Below the pieces are notes generated by a model. That model was not told the origin of the DNA and searched no databases. It worked only from the letters and a program-made list of their open reading frames with translations. Below, in pieces: positions 34,551 to 43,841 of a DNA stretch of 64,000 nucleotides. The stretch comes from Xenophilus sp. AP218F. GTDB lineage: Bacteria > Pseudomonadota > Gammaproteobacteria > Burkholderiales > Chromobacteriaceae. The stretch covers positions 124,001 through 188,000 of the forward strand of contig NJIE01000008.1 in the NCBI GenBank assembly GCA_002213445.1, read 5' to 3'. The position numbers and the translations under genes are program-made. How positions within the stretch are numbered: position 1 is the stretch's first letter; each line of letters begins with the position of its first letter.

Positions 34551-35452
34551 GCGTCTGTCGAGTCGTCTCCCGCAGCCGAGCCGCGCTCGGCGAGTGCGTT
34601 CTCTGGGATGACAGGACCGGTTTGCTGTGGTGGACCGATATTCTGGGGCGACGTTTGTGGCGCTGGGATTCGCAAACCGGAGGAGAGCGTTTCTGGCCGC
34701 TGCCGGCCAGGCTGGCCTGCTTTGCCTTGACCAAGCGCCAGGACACCTTGCTGCTGGGACTGGAGAAAAAGCTGGCCCTGTTTGATTGCGCCAGCGGCGA
34801 AGTGCGCGGCCTGGTCGAAATCGAGCCCGGCTCGCCGTTTACCCGCGTCAACGACGGGCGGTGCGACCGTAGCGGCAATTTCGTATTCGGCACCATGAAC
34901 GAGAGGGGCGAAGCCGCCATCGGCGGCTGGTATCGCTACTCCGTCGACGGCAGCCTCCAGAAGCTGGCGCTGCCGGCTTGCAGCATAGCCAACAGCATCT
35001 GCTTCAGTCCGGACGGCGGCACGCTGTATTTCGCCGACTCGCCGAGCGGGAAGATCTTCTGTTGCGACTACCAGCCGTCAAGCGGCGGCGTTTCGAACAT
35101 CCGCCTGTTTCACGACCTGGCCAATCGTTACCTGTCGGGAAAGACCCCCAATCCCGACGGCTCCATCATCGACGCGCAAGGCGGCTTGTGGAACGCCGAA
35201 TGGGGCGGCGCGAGCATTGCGCGCTATCTGCCAGACGGCCAGCTGGATCGCAGCCTGGCGCTGCCGGTCACCCAGCCGACCTGTCTGGCGTTTGGCGGCC
35301 CGGCGCTGGATGTCCTGTATCTCAGTTCGGCGCATGTCGGGCTGGGCCGGAGCTGGACCGGACACGAACTGGAGGGACGGGTCATGGCGCTGCGCGATAC
35401 CGGCCTGTCCGGCCTGCGCGAGGCCCGTTTTGGCGAGGCGTGGACCCGATGA
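34547..35452 (+). CDS. SMP-30/gluconolaconase-family sugar lactonase
   Basis: A 301-residue six-bladed beta-propeller. ALGECVLWDDRTGLLWWTDI is the family start with the metal-binding Glu; FTRVNDGRCDRSGNFVFGTM gives the metal-binding Asn and Asp; SICFSPDGGTLYFADS and NPDGSIIDAQGGLWNAEWGG are later blades. It should open galactono-1,4-lactone made by the upstream dehydrogenase to galactonate. The four-base overlap (ATGA) with the dehydrogenase gene supports consecutive steps. Confidence 0.87.
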   Translation: MSVCRVVSRSRAALGECVLWDDRTGLLWWTDILGRRLWRWDSQTGGERFWPLPARLACFALTKRQDTLLLGLEKKLALFDCASGEVRGLVEIEPGSPFTRVNDGRCDRSGNFVFGTMNERGEAAIGGWYRYSVDGSLQKLALPACSIANSICFSPDGGTLYFADSPSGKIFCCDYQPSSGGVSNIRLFHDLANRYLSGKTPNPDGSIIDAQGGLWNAEWGGASIARYLPDGQLDRSLALPVTQPTCLAFGGPALDVLYLSSAHVGLGRSWTGHELEGRVMALRDTGLSGLREARFGEAWTR

Positions 35453-35500
35453 GCGCCGTTCTCGCTCCCGCCGCGGCAGCGGCTTCATCATGGAGGAATT

Positions 35501-36127
35501 ATGACCTGGCCGACCAAGCTTCCCCTGATCGCCATTTTGCGCGGCATCCAGCCGCAGGAGGTTTTGGCGCATGTCGCGGAATTGCAGGCGTGCGGTTTTG
35601 ACGCCATCGAGATTCCCCTGAACTCGCCCAACTGGCAGATCAGCCTGCCGCTGTGCCTGGAGCGTTGGGGCGGGCAGATTCTGTTTGGCGGCGGCACCGT
35701 CTTGCATGCCCGGGAAGTGGATGCGCTGGCGCACTTGGGGGGCAGATTGCTGGTGACGCCCAATACCAGCGCAAGCGTCATCGCGCGGGCCGCCCACCAT
35801 CGCATGATCAGCTGCATCGGCTGCATGACGCCCACCGAGGCGCTGGCGGCGGTCGCGGCCGGGGCGCGGTGCCTGAAACTCTTTCCCGCCGCCCATATGG
35901 GCGCCGGATATATCCGGTCGATGCTGGCGGTGCTGCCCAGGAGCGTGCCGGTTTTCGCCGTCGGCGGCGTCACGCCGGAAAACCTGCCGCAGCTCCTGCA
36001 GGCCGGCTGCCGCGGCGCGGGGTTGGGATCGGAGTTGTATCGCGCCGGGCAGAGCCCGCGCCAGACCAGGGAGAACGCCGAGGCCTACGTCGAGGCCTAC
36101 CATTGCTGCCAAGGGGTTGCCGGATGA
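35501..36127 (+). CDS. dgoA: 2-dehydro-3-deoxy-6-phosphogalactonate aldolase
   Basis: A 208-residue class I aldolase of the KDPG/KDPGal family: [17 protein letters not shown] with the conserved [14 protein letters not shown] with the Glu, [30 protein letters not shown] (Schiff-base Lys) and [10 protein letters not shown]. Slightly shorter than or equal to E. coli DgoA, it cleaves KDPGal to pyruvate and glyceraldehyde 3-phosphate, the last step of the pathway. GGAGG precedes the ATG. It overlaps dgoD by four bases. Confidence 0.92.
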   Translation: MTWPTKLPLIAILRGIQPQEVLAHVAELQACGFDAIEIPLNSPNWQISLPLCLERWGGQILFGGGTVLHAREVDALAHLGGRLLVTPNTSASVIARAAHHRMISCIGCMTPTEALAAVAAGARCLKLFPAAHMGAGYIRSMLAVLPRSVPVFAVGGVTPENLPQLLQAGCRGAGLGSELYRAGQSPRQTRENAEAYVEAYHCCQGVAG

Positions 36128-37272
36128 AGATCACCAAGCTGAGCACCTATCGCGTCGCGCCGCGCTGGATGTTTCTCAAGATGGAAACCGATGCCGGCAT
36201 CAGCGGCTGGGGCGAGCCGGTGCTGGAAGGCCATGCGCGCAGCGTGGAGGCGGCGGTGCATGAGCTGGGTTCGGCCTTGCGCGGCCATGACCCGCGGCGC
36301 ATCAACGATATCTGGCAGATGCTTTACCGCACCGGTTTTTATCGCGGCGGCGGCGTGCTGATGAGCGCCATCGCCGGCATAGACCAGGCGTTGTGGGATA
36401 TAAAGGGCAAGGCGCTGGGCGTGCCGGTGTACCAGTTGCTGGGCGGGCTGGCGCGCGACAAGGTCAAAACGTATAGCTGGGTGGGCGGCGATCGTCCCGC
36501 GGACATCATCCGCGACATAGAGGCCCGGCTGGCTCAGGGTTTCGATACCTTCAAGATGAACGCGTGCGAGGAGATGGCCATCATCGACAGCTCGCGAGCC
36601 ATCGACAAGGCCGTGGCCAAGGTGGCGGAGATCCGCTCCGCTTTCGGCAACGAGATCGAGTTCGGCCTGGATTTCCACGGCCGGGTTTCCGCGCCGATGG
36701 CCGGCGCGCTGATCCGCGAGCTGGAGCCCTATCGCCCCTTGTTCATCGAGGAGCCGGTGCTGGCGGAGCAGGCCGAGTATTACCCCAGGCTGGCGGCCAA
36801 AACCTCCATCCCGCTGGCCGCCGGGGAGCGCATGTATTCGCGCTTCGAGTTCAAGCGCGTGTTGCAGGCCGGCGGGATCGCGATCTTGCAGCCCGACCTT
36901 TCCCACGCCGGCGGCATCACCGAGTGCCACAAGATCGCCGCCATGGCCGAAGCCTGGGACGTGGCGCTGGCGCCGCATTGTCCGCTGGGGCCGATCGCGC
37001 TGGCCTCCTGCCTGCATGTCGACTTCATCAGCTGGAATGCCTTCATTCAGGAACAAAGCATGGGCATTCATTACAACCAGGGTTCGGACGTGCTGGATTA
37101 TGTCTTGAACAAGGAGGATTTCCAGCTGGATGGCGGCCATATCCGACCCTTTGTCCGGCCGGGCCTGGGCGTGGAGCTGGATGAGGAAAGGATTGTCGAG
37201 CAAGCTAAATCGGCGCCGGACTGGCGCAATCCGCTGTGGCGGCACGCGGACGGCAGCGTGGCGGAGTGGTAA
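36124..37272 (+). CDS. dgoD: D-galactonate dehydratase, enolase superfamily
   Basis: A 382-residue protein close to E. coli DgoD in length. It begins [20 protein letters not shown] and has a mandelate-racemase-type barrel with metal-ligand segments [15 protein letters not shown] and [10 protein letters not shown], and the C-terminal [10 protein letters not shown] histidine. It dehydrates galactonate to 2-dehydro-3-deoxygalactonate, the substrate of DgoK. It is the last gene of the cluster and is followed by a strong terminator. Confidence 0.93.
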   Translation: MKITKLSTYRVAPRWMFLKMETDAGISGWGEPVLEGHARSVEAAVHELGSALRGHDPRRINDIWQMLYRTGFYRGGGVLMSAIAGIDQALWDIKGKALGVPVYQLLGGLARDKVKTYSWVGGDRPADIIRDIEARLAQGFDTFKMNACEEMAIIDSSRAIDKAVAKVAEIRSAFGNEIEFGLDFHGRVSAPMAGALIRELEPYRPLFIEEPVLAEQAEYYPRLAAKTSIPLAAGERMYSRFEFKRVLQAGGIAILQPDLSHAGGITECHKIAAMAEAWDVALAPHCPLGPIALASCLHVDFISWNAFIQEQSMGIHYNQGSDVLDYVLNKEDFQLDGGHIRPFVRPGLGVELDEERIVEQAKSAPDWRNPLWRHADGSVAEW

Positions 37273-37310
37273 GAAAAGCGTCGGCAAGACAAGACGCGAG
37301 CCGCCGCAAG

Positions 37311-37350
37311 CCAGGCCGATATCGCTGAGCGGATATCGGCCTGGCTTTTT
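37311..37350 (+). terminator. intrinsic terminator of the galactose cluster
   Basis: A 13-base stem CCAGGCCGATATC / GATATCGGCCTGG (37311-37344) followed by CTTTTT, 38 bases after dgoD. It separates the cluster from the convergent beta-galactosidase gene. Confidence 0.88.
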
Positions 37351-37351
37351 G

Positions 37352-40336
37352 CTAGCTCACTTGCTTGAAGATCCAGCGCTGGTTGGCGCCGCCATTCCCA
37401 TCCCAGAGGGTAATCGTCGAAGTGGGCGCGGCGCCGTAGACAGTCGGGCTGGTTCCGGAGTTGTTGTCATCCAGAACGCGGCCGCTTTGCACGCCCTGAA
37501 TGGCGAAGCTGAGCCCGTCGGCCTGCGGAATGAACGTGAATTGCTGATTCGCGCCGCCGTTGGCGCTCCACAATTCAAGCGCTGTTCCGTTGGCGGTTTG
37601 CTGGCCTTTGACGTCCATGACCAGGCCGCTTTTGACATTTTTCAATTGCCAATGGCCCGCCGCGGTGAATGTCAGCAACCATTGCTGCTCTTTCCCCCCA
37701 GTCGGATGGGCAATGCCCAGCAAGGTGCCATTGCTGCTGCCGCCTTGATAAGCGCCCAGCAGCAAATCGCTCAGCGCGCTGCGTATGGTGTACGTGGCAT
37801 TGTCGAGAATGGCCGGGATGATTCGCCACTGCTGGCTGAACGGCCATCCGGAATCGGCTTTCGCCGGCGCGGCGACGACGATGCTTGCCGCCGAGCCGGA
37901 GGTGGGCTGTTTGGACGCGCCGCTGACATCCAGCAGCAACTGGCTTTGCAGCCCGGTCAGCGTGAACAGGTTGGATTGGATATTGGCGGCCTTCCAGCTT
38001 TGATTGCTGCCGCCGTTGGCGGGAAAAACAATCACGGCCGAGCCGGACGTCGCGCCATGATTGGCAACGTCAAGCACCCCGCCAGTGCCGGCATTCTTGA
38101 TGACGAAGCTGCCATTCGCGCCCGGCGTCAGCGTCCAGGATTGCGATTTCGCGGCGCTGAAGGCCTTTTGGGCCGCGGCTTGATTGCCTGCGCCGCTTGC
38201 GACCGCATCCAGATACAGTCCGCTGTTCGCGTTCTGTATCTGGTATGTCATGTTGGCGACCAGCGGCACGCCTGTCGCGGGGATGGGGGCGTTGACATTG
38301 AACGGCAGGTTGCTGGAGCCGTGAAACGAGATGCTGCCGGGGGCGTTTTGCATGAACTCGAAAACGACAATCGAATTGCTGCCGCAGTTCAGCCAAACCC
38401 CGGGGCAGTACAGGCGGGTTTGAGGGCCGGCGGACGGCCAGTATCTTCCCAGGTTGATGCCGTTGACGAACAGATAACCCATGCCCCAGCCGGACATGTC
38501 GATATACATGTCTTTGGGCGTTGAGATATGGATGGCCGCTTTGGAAAGGAAGGGCTGGCCTCCCGCAGGCAGCGCGTTTCCGAAGGGGCAGTTGGCAAGC
38601 TGGCTGGACGACAGATTGGACAAGGCCATTTTCCAGCGCTTCAGCGCCACGCCATTGGCGTAAACATTGCCGGAAAGACCTCGGCCCTCGTTGTTCATGT
38701 TGGTGGAGACGCTGGCGCGGCCAAATGGCAGGCAGACAATCTGCAACGTGGCATTGGCCGGCACCTTGCCAAGATTGCATGTCGTCATCGGCGTTTTCGA
38801 GCCGTTTTTTACCGTGCTGAGCAGCACATTCGGCACTTTGACCTGATTGACGAAAACCAGCGCGCAATCGGGCGGGCGGTCGAATGTCAGGGAGATATCC
38901 CCCCCCGCCGCGGGAAGCGCGGTCTGGTAAACCGCGACGCCCGCCGGGTATACGCTTGAATCGACAGGCAGGGATTTGTTGAGCGTCCATGCCATCCACT
39001 CGATGGTTTTGGGCTGCTCGTTCTGAAGATTGAGCGGCAGGCGGGAAATCAGCGCGCCGTGCTGGAATTGGCTGGCGGGCACCGGCGGAATTTCCTGGTC
39101 GTTGATGTGAGGAATGCCGGTGGGAGCGGGGAAGAAGGGTACGTTATAGGAAGCGCTGGTAATGAACGCGGATTGTATCGGCCCGAAATTGAGATTCGCA
39201 TCGCCGGACTCGGAAACCGGCGCGCCGTAATCATAGGTCGTCGCGACCGGTTGGCATGGGTTATAGCCTTCGCAGCCGCTGGCAAAGCCGAAGTTTGTCC
39301 CGCCATGGCCGACGTAAAGGACAAACGACAGCTTTTTGCTGGCGAGGCTGGAAATCTGCTGCGCGAAATTGCCGACGTTGACTGTTTGCGCAGGGTCGCC
39401 CCACAAGGCCAGCCAGCCTGGGTAGCATTCGGCGCCGAAGACGCCCGTGCCGTAATTGTTGGCGGCAATGGGGTAGTTGGAAGCCGTGTCCCCATTTGCC
39501 GTCATGCCATAGGCCGTGTTGGCCGGCATTGTGATGCCATGATCTTTGAAGCCGTTTGCGTATCCGTCGCAAATGCAGAGTTTTCCCGCATAGCCCAAAT
39601 TCCGCCATTGCTGGGCTATCGCCGCAGGATAGGCGGGATCATCCGGCGACCACGAGGTATATTCGTTTTCCACCGCCACCAGCATGACGGGGCCGCCGGC
39701 ATCGATGGTGCGCCCGCGTATGACTTTATTGTAAAGCGCGGCATTCCAGGCTTTGACCGCGGCCATATAGTTGGCGAAATTGCCGCGGATTTGCAATTGG
39801 CCGGCGCTGTTCCGATATTGCGGGTCCGCCAGCATGCGCGGCGGCAGGCCGCCAAAGTCCCATTCGGCGCACACGTAAGGGCCTGGCCTCAGCAAGACCC
39901 ACATATTGTTTTTCGCGCACAGATCGATGAAATGGCCGATGTCTTTTCCCGGGTCGGAAAAATTGAAAGAGCCGTCGGACAATTCGTGGAAATTCCACAT
40001 CGTATAAAGCGATATGGTGTTGCAGCCCAGCGCCTTGACCATTTTTATCCGGTGTTCCCAATATTCCGGCGGAACTCTGGCGGGGTGGATTTCGCCGCCG
40101 AAAAACTGGAAGGGCGCGCCATCCATATACCAGCTGCCCGTTTTATCCCAACTCAGGGCATGGCTGCCGCCGCTGGAAAAAACGGCGTTTCCCGCGCTGG
40201 CGAGAGCCGAAGCCGGGTGGGTGGACTCGGCGCTTGTCGCGCCTGGAGCTTGGCTGGTCGGGTCGGACAGATCGGGACGGCATGCCACCAGCAACGGGGT
40301 CACGACCGCATAGGTAAGAAAATCACGCCTTTTCAT
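37352..40336 (-). CDS. exported GH35 beta-galactosidase lipoprotein with ricin-type lectin repeats
   Basis: A 994-residue protein. The N-terminus has both a twin-arginine-like start (MKRRDFLTYAV) and a lipobox (LLVAC, Cys19), suggesting Tat export of a folded lipoprotein. Residues about 65-400 are the GH35 barrel with acid/base Glu225 in AVENEYTSW and nucleophile Glu303 in GAECYPGW. Galactose-binding beta domains follow to about 680. The C-terminal 310 residues hold two ricin B-like lectin domains, with QxW-type repeats (QSWTLTPG, QQWLLTF, QRWIFKQ). It would release galactose from oligo- or polysaccharides outside the cell; the convergent cluster imports and breaks down that sugar. Confidence 0.9.
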   Translation of the reverse strand: MKRRDFLTYAVVTPLLVACRPDLSDPTSQAPGATSAESTHPASALASAGNAVFSSGGSHALSWDKTGSWYMDGAPFQFFGGEIHPARVPPEYWEHRIKMVKALGCNTISLYTMWNFHELSDGSFNFSDPGKDIGHFIDLCAKNNMWVLLRPGPYVCAEWDFGGLPPRMLADPQYRNSAGQLQIRGNFANYMAAVKAWNAALYNKVIRGRTIDAGGPVMLVAVENEYTSWSPDDPAYPAAIAQQWRNLGYAGKLCICDGYANGFKDHGITMPANTAYGMTANGDTASNYPIAANNYGTGVFGAECYPGWLALWGDPAQTVNVGNFAQQISSLASKKLSFVLYVGHGGTNFGFASGCEGYNPCQPVATTYDYGAPVSESGDANLNFGPIQSAFITSASYNVPFFPAPTGIPHINDQEIPPVPASQFQHGALISRLPLNLQNEQPKTIEWMAWTLNKSLPVDSSVYPAGVAVYQTALPAAGGDISLTFDRPPDCALVFVNQVKVPNVLLSTVKNGSKTPMTTCNLGKVPANATLQIVCLPFGRASVSTNMNNEGRGLSGNVYANGVALKRWKMALSNLSSSQLANCPFGNALPAGGQPFLSKAAIHISTPKDMYIDMSGWGMGYLFVNGINLGRYWPSAGPQTRLYCPGVWLNCGSNSIVVFEFMQNAPGSISFHGSSNLPFNVNAPIPATGVPLVANMTYQIQNANSGLYLDAVASGAGNQAAAQKAFSAAKSQSWTLTPGANGSFVIKNAGTGGVLDVANHGATSGSAVIVFPANGGSNQSWKAANIQSNLFTLTGLQSQLLLDVSGASKQPTSGSAASIVVAAPAKADSGWPFSQQWRIIPAILDNATYTIRSALSDLLLGAYQGGSSNGTLLGIAHPTGGKEQQWLLTFTAAGHWQLKNVKSGLVMDVKGQQTANGTALELWSANGGANQQFTFIPQADGLSFAIQGVQSGRVLDDNNSGTSPTVYGAAPTSTITLWDGNGGANQRWIFKQVS

Positions 40337-40846
40337 CGCTGTGTCTCCTTGGCACCTTATCGGGATGCATGGGTGCGTTTACATGTTGGATGCCCGCGCT
40401 TTTGATTTTTTATCGATTGAAAACCGAGGCGGGAAAGCAGCCGCTTCCCATATGCCTGAGGGATGAAATGAGAACGGCGAGCTTGTGAATGGCCGATATT
40501 CCCACTGGCGAATATTGTCCTGGCCGGCATCTTGCAGTGGCAAGTGACAAATATTGGTGCGAGGGTTGAGATTTATTTGACGGTGGGCAGGCAAGGCGCG
40601 CGCGACGGAAAACCTATATTGTCGCGCTTGCTTCGCGGCGCTGGTCCGATTGATTAACAAGTTGCTGAAATACGAACATCCTGCGTGCCGATGGATGGCA
40701 ATGCTGATAAAGAGACCGGGTTGATGGAGGCAAAATGCGCGGAGCCGGCAGAGGTGACGAAGCCTGGTTCCGTGCTAACAGTAGGTATGTTGAATTTTGT
40801 GTAAACGGACATCGGGCAGGACGCCGACATCCTCTCTGTAGATACA
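40337..40846. other. 510-base non-coding stretch upstream of the beta-galactosidase
   Basis: No gene is supported. The part next to the beta-galactosidase start carries a GGAGACACAG leader and should hold its promoter, but no clear -35/-10 pair or LysR box is visible. From about 40790 the plus-strand sequence GAATTTTGTGTAAACGGACA is typical of the terminal region of IS256-group elements and leads into the transposase remnant. Confidence 0.5.
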
Positions 40847-41264
40847 ATAAGCTCGAAGAAACGCGACGTACCTGATGCACTGCTGGGCAACTTGCTGGCC
40901 AATTACCAGAAACCTGAAGATCTAGCCGGCGAGAACGGCCTGCTCAAACCGCTCAGCAACCTGGTGGCCGAGAGCGCCCGGGATGCGGGGGGAAGCGTAC
41001 GTCCGGGTCATGGCAAACACAAGCCAGTGGTCAATCGCGCCGGAAACACCCGCAACGGCAAAAAGCCTCAAGACTCTCAAGAGCGAGTTTGGCGAATTCC
41101 CCATTGAGGTGCCACGCGGTCGGCAGGGTGTCTTTGGGCCGCAACGCATCCCCAAACACCAGAATCGCAGGGCCGGATTCGACGACAAAGTCATCTTGCT
41201 TTGCGCCCCGGGCCTCACCGTTCGGGAAGTTCTGGCCCATCTGGAAGAGATATGCGGTACCGAG
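40847..41264 (+). pseudogene. truncated, frameshifted IS256-family transposase
   Basis: Frame one encodes KKRDVPDALLGNLLANYQKP and then LAGENGLLKPLSNLVAESA, the standard IS256 transposase N-terminus; after a disrupted stretch at about 40985-41065 another frame continues SLKTLKSEFGEFPIEVPRGR, IPKHQNRRAGFDDKV and LTVREVLAHLEEICGTE. The expected ATG appears as ATA (40847), there is at least one frameshift, and all the catalytic DDE part is missing after 41264. It is a dead insertion sequence remnant lying directly beside the prophage attachment site. Confidence 0.8.
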
Positions 41265-41338
41265 GACGCTGTTTGCCTTCAGTGCCCTTGTAGTTGGAAG
41301 GTGTGCTTATACAGGTTTTTTATGCAGGCTGGAAAGCG

Positions 41339-41376
41339 GATAAGCCGTTGAATCCTTATGCATTCAACGGCTTATC
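41339..41376 (-). terminator. long hairpin beyond the tRNA-Ser 3' end
   Basis: A near-perfect 15-base inverted repeat GATAAGCCGTTGAAT / ATTCAACGGCTTATC with an 8-base loop, nine bases beyond the CCA of the tRNA-Ser fragment. On the minus strand it is the natural place for the tRNA terminator, although the T-run is not immediate. Confidence 0.55.
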
Positions 41377-41384
41377 TGGTGTTC

Positions 41385-41442
41385 TGGCGGAAGTGGTGAG
41401 ATTCGAACTCACGGTGGGCTCGCACCCACGACGGTTTTCAAG
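41385..41442 (-). other. attL: 3' part of a tRNA-Ser(UGA) gene at the prophage junction
   Basis: On the minus strand the fragment runs CTTGAAAACCGTC (anticodon loop with TGA), a serine-type variable arm, T-arm GTGAGTTCGAATCTCAC, acceptor strand CACTTCC, discriminator G and CCA. The 5' half (acceptor GGAAGTG strand, D-arm) is missing: beyond 41442 the sequence is unrelated. This is what remains when a phage integrates at the anticodon loop; the intact gene would be rebuilt at the right end, past the window. The integrase gene starts 670 bases to the right, as expected. Confidence 0.8.
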
Positions 41443-42113
41443 TCTTTGTCACAATCGAAACGAAACAAAGCCTTGTGATGCGTTCGTTTCCGCATCGCAA
41501 AAATCCTTTCCCATGTAGAAGCCGCGCCAGTGCTTGCTGGCATATTCCTTTGCGGAAATGATTTCGCCTCTGCCCGACTTCGCTTTTCTGAGAGAGTGCG
41601 GCCAAGAATTCGCGGCGCTGACAGCCATTACTGAGGAGGGCGTCGGCCGGCGATGGATGCGAGCTGCGCAGACAGCGCGCCTCCAGAAAACCCGCGCGGG
41701 GTGAGCGATAAAAACCCGTGGATTTCACTGCGAAATCAACTTAACTCATTGATTTTAAAGAATTCCACCTCCACGATTTCCGAAAAATCTACACGGATTT
41801 GCCCAGCACCTACACAACTTTCCCGCTTTATTACACAAGCCTATTTTTCACGGCAATCCCTCTTATCTTTTCTTTTTCTTAAAAAAATCAAAGAGAAAGA
41901 GAAAGAAAGGCGTAGAAAAAGGCAGGAGGGGAGATACACGGGTTTGCAAGGCTGCTTATTTTTTGACCCACAACTTTGAAAACGGAAAATTGCTGTTTTG
42001 GTGGATTTTGTGGAGTGGTAAAATATTGATTGGAAAGGATTTTGTGCGGATTTTTGCCGCCATCCACAAATCCACGGGTTTCTCTGCCTGTGGTTCCTTT
42101 TTGGGAGCTGCGA
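41443..42113. other. prophage left end, probable attP arm region (no gene supported)
   Basis: A 670-base AT-rich stretch between attL and the integrase. It contains a 14-base inverted pair AAACCCGTGGATTT (41712-41725) and AAATCCACGGGTTT (42068-42081), and two similar copies ATCTACACGGATTTGC (41788) and AGATACACGGGTTTGC (41931), which look like integrase arm-type binding sites. A copy of the phage repeat ACTTCGCTTTTCTG is at 41577-41590. Frames in this region have unlikely composition (poly-Lys, poly-Arg) and no ribosome binding sites. Confidence 0.5.
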
Positions 42114-43139
42114 TTGATTCGAGTGATGGAAGAGTTCCTGCTCTTCAAAGCTGATAATAGTGGCCTTTCTGATCGCTCCGTCAGAGCGTACCGCGACATA
42201 CTGGCCCGCTTTGAGGTGTGGCTTGATGGCCGTGATCCGCTGACGATCACTGGCGATCAACTGCTGGCATTTACCGGGCCATATCTGCACAAGGTGTTGA
42301 AACTGGCGCCTGTGAGCCGGACGCCATACGTGGCGTGCATCCGCGAACTGTACCGCTATCTATCATCGGTGCGCGGATTGGTTGTGATAGACCCCGCTGC
42401 AGCCCTGCCATACCCCCGAAAGCCGGCCCGCTTGCCGCGGGCCATGGCTTTGGATAGCGCGGAACGCTTGATGTGGGCCCCGGACTTCAACACGTTCGAG
42501 GGGGTGCGCGACGCTGCGATGCTGGGCCTGCTGTTGGGGTGCGGCCTGCGTGTGGGCGGGCTGGTGGCGCTCAATGACGGCAATCTGGTTGGCCAGATGG
42601 TTGAAGGGGAGCCGCGGCTGGCAATCAAGCCGACGGAGAAAGGTAAGAAAGAGCGGCTGATCCCCGTTCCGCGTGAGGCCGATTTGCTGCTGAGGGTTTA
42701 CATGGAACATCCGGCGCTGTCTGAGATTGACCGCATGATCGATGGTGGCGACCAGGTGCTGTTCGTCACGACTCGTAACCGGCACTGCCCGGAGCATGAG
42801 TATTACGGCGAGCGCCGCCGCTTCTCAACGCGTGGTGTTCTGGCGATGATCCGGCGTCATGGCAAGACCGCGGGGATACCAGAGGATCAACTACACCCCC
42901 ATGCGCTGCGTCACTTGTATGGAACCGAGCTGGCAGAGGGCGATGTGGACTTGCTGGAACGCCAGAAACTGATGGGGCATGCGGACCCGAAGTCCACCAG
43001 CATCTATACCAACCTGGCAATCCGAAAGCTGACCGACAGCGTGGACAAGGCAAATCCGCTGGGTAAGGTCTCAACCCCTGTTAGCCAGCTGCTGGGGGAG
43101 ATGGCGCGCAAACCAACGGGCGCGCGCAGGGTGCCTTAG
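42114..43139 (+). CDS. int: tyrosine recombinase / phage integrase
   Basis: A protein of about 341 residues with a SAM-like core-binding domain (SDRSVRAYRDILARFEVWL) and a tyrosine recombinase catalytic domain. The R-K-H-R-H-Y residues are visible: Arg in GCGLRVGGLVAL, His-x-x-Arg in HPHALRHLYGTEL, His in LMGHADPKS and the nucleophile Tyr in TSIYTNLAI. It should catalyse integration at the tRNA-Ser site. A TTG at 42114 has GGGAG six bases before it; an ATG at 42126 (MEEFLLFKAD) is the alternative. No excisionase gene is seen nearby. Confidence 0.88.
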   Translation: MIRVMEEFLLFKADNSGLSDRSVRAYRDILARFEVWLDGRDPLTITGDQLLAFTGPYLHKVLKLAPVSRTPYVACIRELYRYLSSVRGLVVIDPAAALPYPRKPARLPRAMALDSAERLMWAPDFNTFEGVRDAAMLGLLLGCGLRVGGLVALNDGNLVGQMVEGEPRLAIKPTEKGKKERLIPVPREADLLLRVYMEHPALSEIDRMIDGGDQVLFVTTRNRHCPEHEYYGERRRFSTRGVLAMIRRHGKTAGIPEDQLHPHALRHLYGTELAEGDVDLLERQKLMGHADPKSTSIYTNLAIRKLTDSVDKANPLGKVSTPVSQLLGEMARKPTGARRVP

Positions 43140-43264
43140 ATTCGTACAAGCCATAGTGTGGGAATTAACTCTGTGGTGTGAGTGGCCGTCCCAAGAGGGT
43201 TACACCAGATTTCCAAAGTGACCTTCAAAACGGGCTAAATCGAAAATCAGACCCATCCTCCTCC

Positions 43265-43293
43265 CACTTCGCTTTCCAACAAAAAGCGAAGTG
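43265..43293. repeat. hairpin built from the phage CACTTCGCTT repeat
   Basis: CACTTCGCTT and AAGCGAAGTG form a 10-base stem with a 9-base loop. The same core, as GAAAAGCGAAGTG, recurs at 43336, and as ACTTCGCTTTTCTG at 41577, 59844 and 61252. It lies in the gap before the first small gene of the packaging block. Confidence 0.5.
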
Positions 43294-43332
43294 ACGGGAC
43301 GGGGCGATGGGGATTACAGCAGAGGTGCGGAT

Positions 43333-43839
43333 ATGGAAAAGCGAAGTGGCGGGCAGGAAATCGCACGGGGTGGGCTCCCCGGCGGCGTGGGCGGCAGGGT
43401 GGCCCGGCATAGGGTGGGGGGTCGGCAAGGCCTTGGACACCTCCCGGCCAGGGGGGGAGGGTACCTGGATAACTGCAATCCTTCCCAACTCGCCTTTGGG
43501 ACCGAAAAAAATCGCGCGCGCGATCCGCGCCTGGCCGAGCTGAGGGCGATGGGCATGCATCCGACGTGGCAGCGGGTGGCGGCGGAGATCGGCATGGACG
43601 CCTTTCTGGCGATGTGGCGCGTTCTGGATGCTGAAGAGCAGTGGCAGCACCCCAAGGGAGGGCTGGAGCTGACGCTGCGGCGCTATCGCAGCTACGAGCA
43701 CCACCAGCGCGACACCTACATTCGCCAGCTGGCGCGCAGCGGCATGGCGCTGCCGCTTATCCGCCAGCGGCTGATCGATGCGATGGGCGTTGAGCTGGAG
43801 TGCGGCCGGCTGAAGCAGATCATCAGCAAGAGCCGGTAG
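43333..43839 (+). CDS. phage protein of unknown function before the terminase block
   Basis: A frame of up to 168 residues from ATG 43333. The second half (from about residue 65: NRARDPRLAELRAMGMHPTW, then WRVLDAEEQW and LRRYRSYEHHQRDTYIRQLA) is clearly coding and ends in a helix-turn-helix-like LPLIRQRLIDAMGVELECGR. The first half is Gly/Arg-rich and may not be translated, so the true start could be an ATG at 43549 or 43555. A DNA-binding or packaging-related role (Mu-like phages have a small protein here) is only a guess from position. Confidence 0.5.
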   Translation: MEKRSGGQEIARGGLPGGVGGRVARHRVGGRQGLGHLPARGGGYLDNCNPSQLAFGTEKNRARDPRLAELRAMGMHPTWQRVAAEIGMDAFLAMWRVLDAEEQWQHPKGGLELTLRRYRSYEHHQRDTYIRQLARSGMALPLIRQRLIDAMGVELECGRLKQIISKSR

Positions 43840-43841
43840 AT

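Noticed and set aside
41885-41935. An A/G-rich stretch (AAAGAGAAAGAGAAAG) that at first looked like a CRISPR or tandem repeat
   Set aside because: The units are short, irregular and not separated by unique spacers; it is simple sequence in an AT-rich region.
41653-42290. Small open frames between attL and the integrase on both strands
   Set aside because: Low-complexity Lys/Arg or Ser/Leu composition, no ribosome binding sites, and overlap with repeat sites; read as non-coding attachment region.
42766-43074. A minus-strand frame with many Cys/Arg/Ser residues opposite the integrase end
   Set aside because: It lies inside the catalytic domain of the integrase, which is well supported by its active-site residues.
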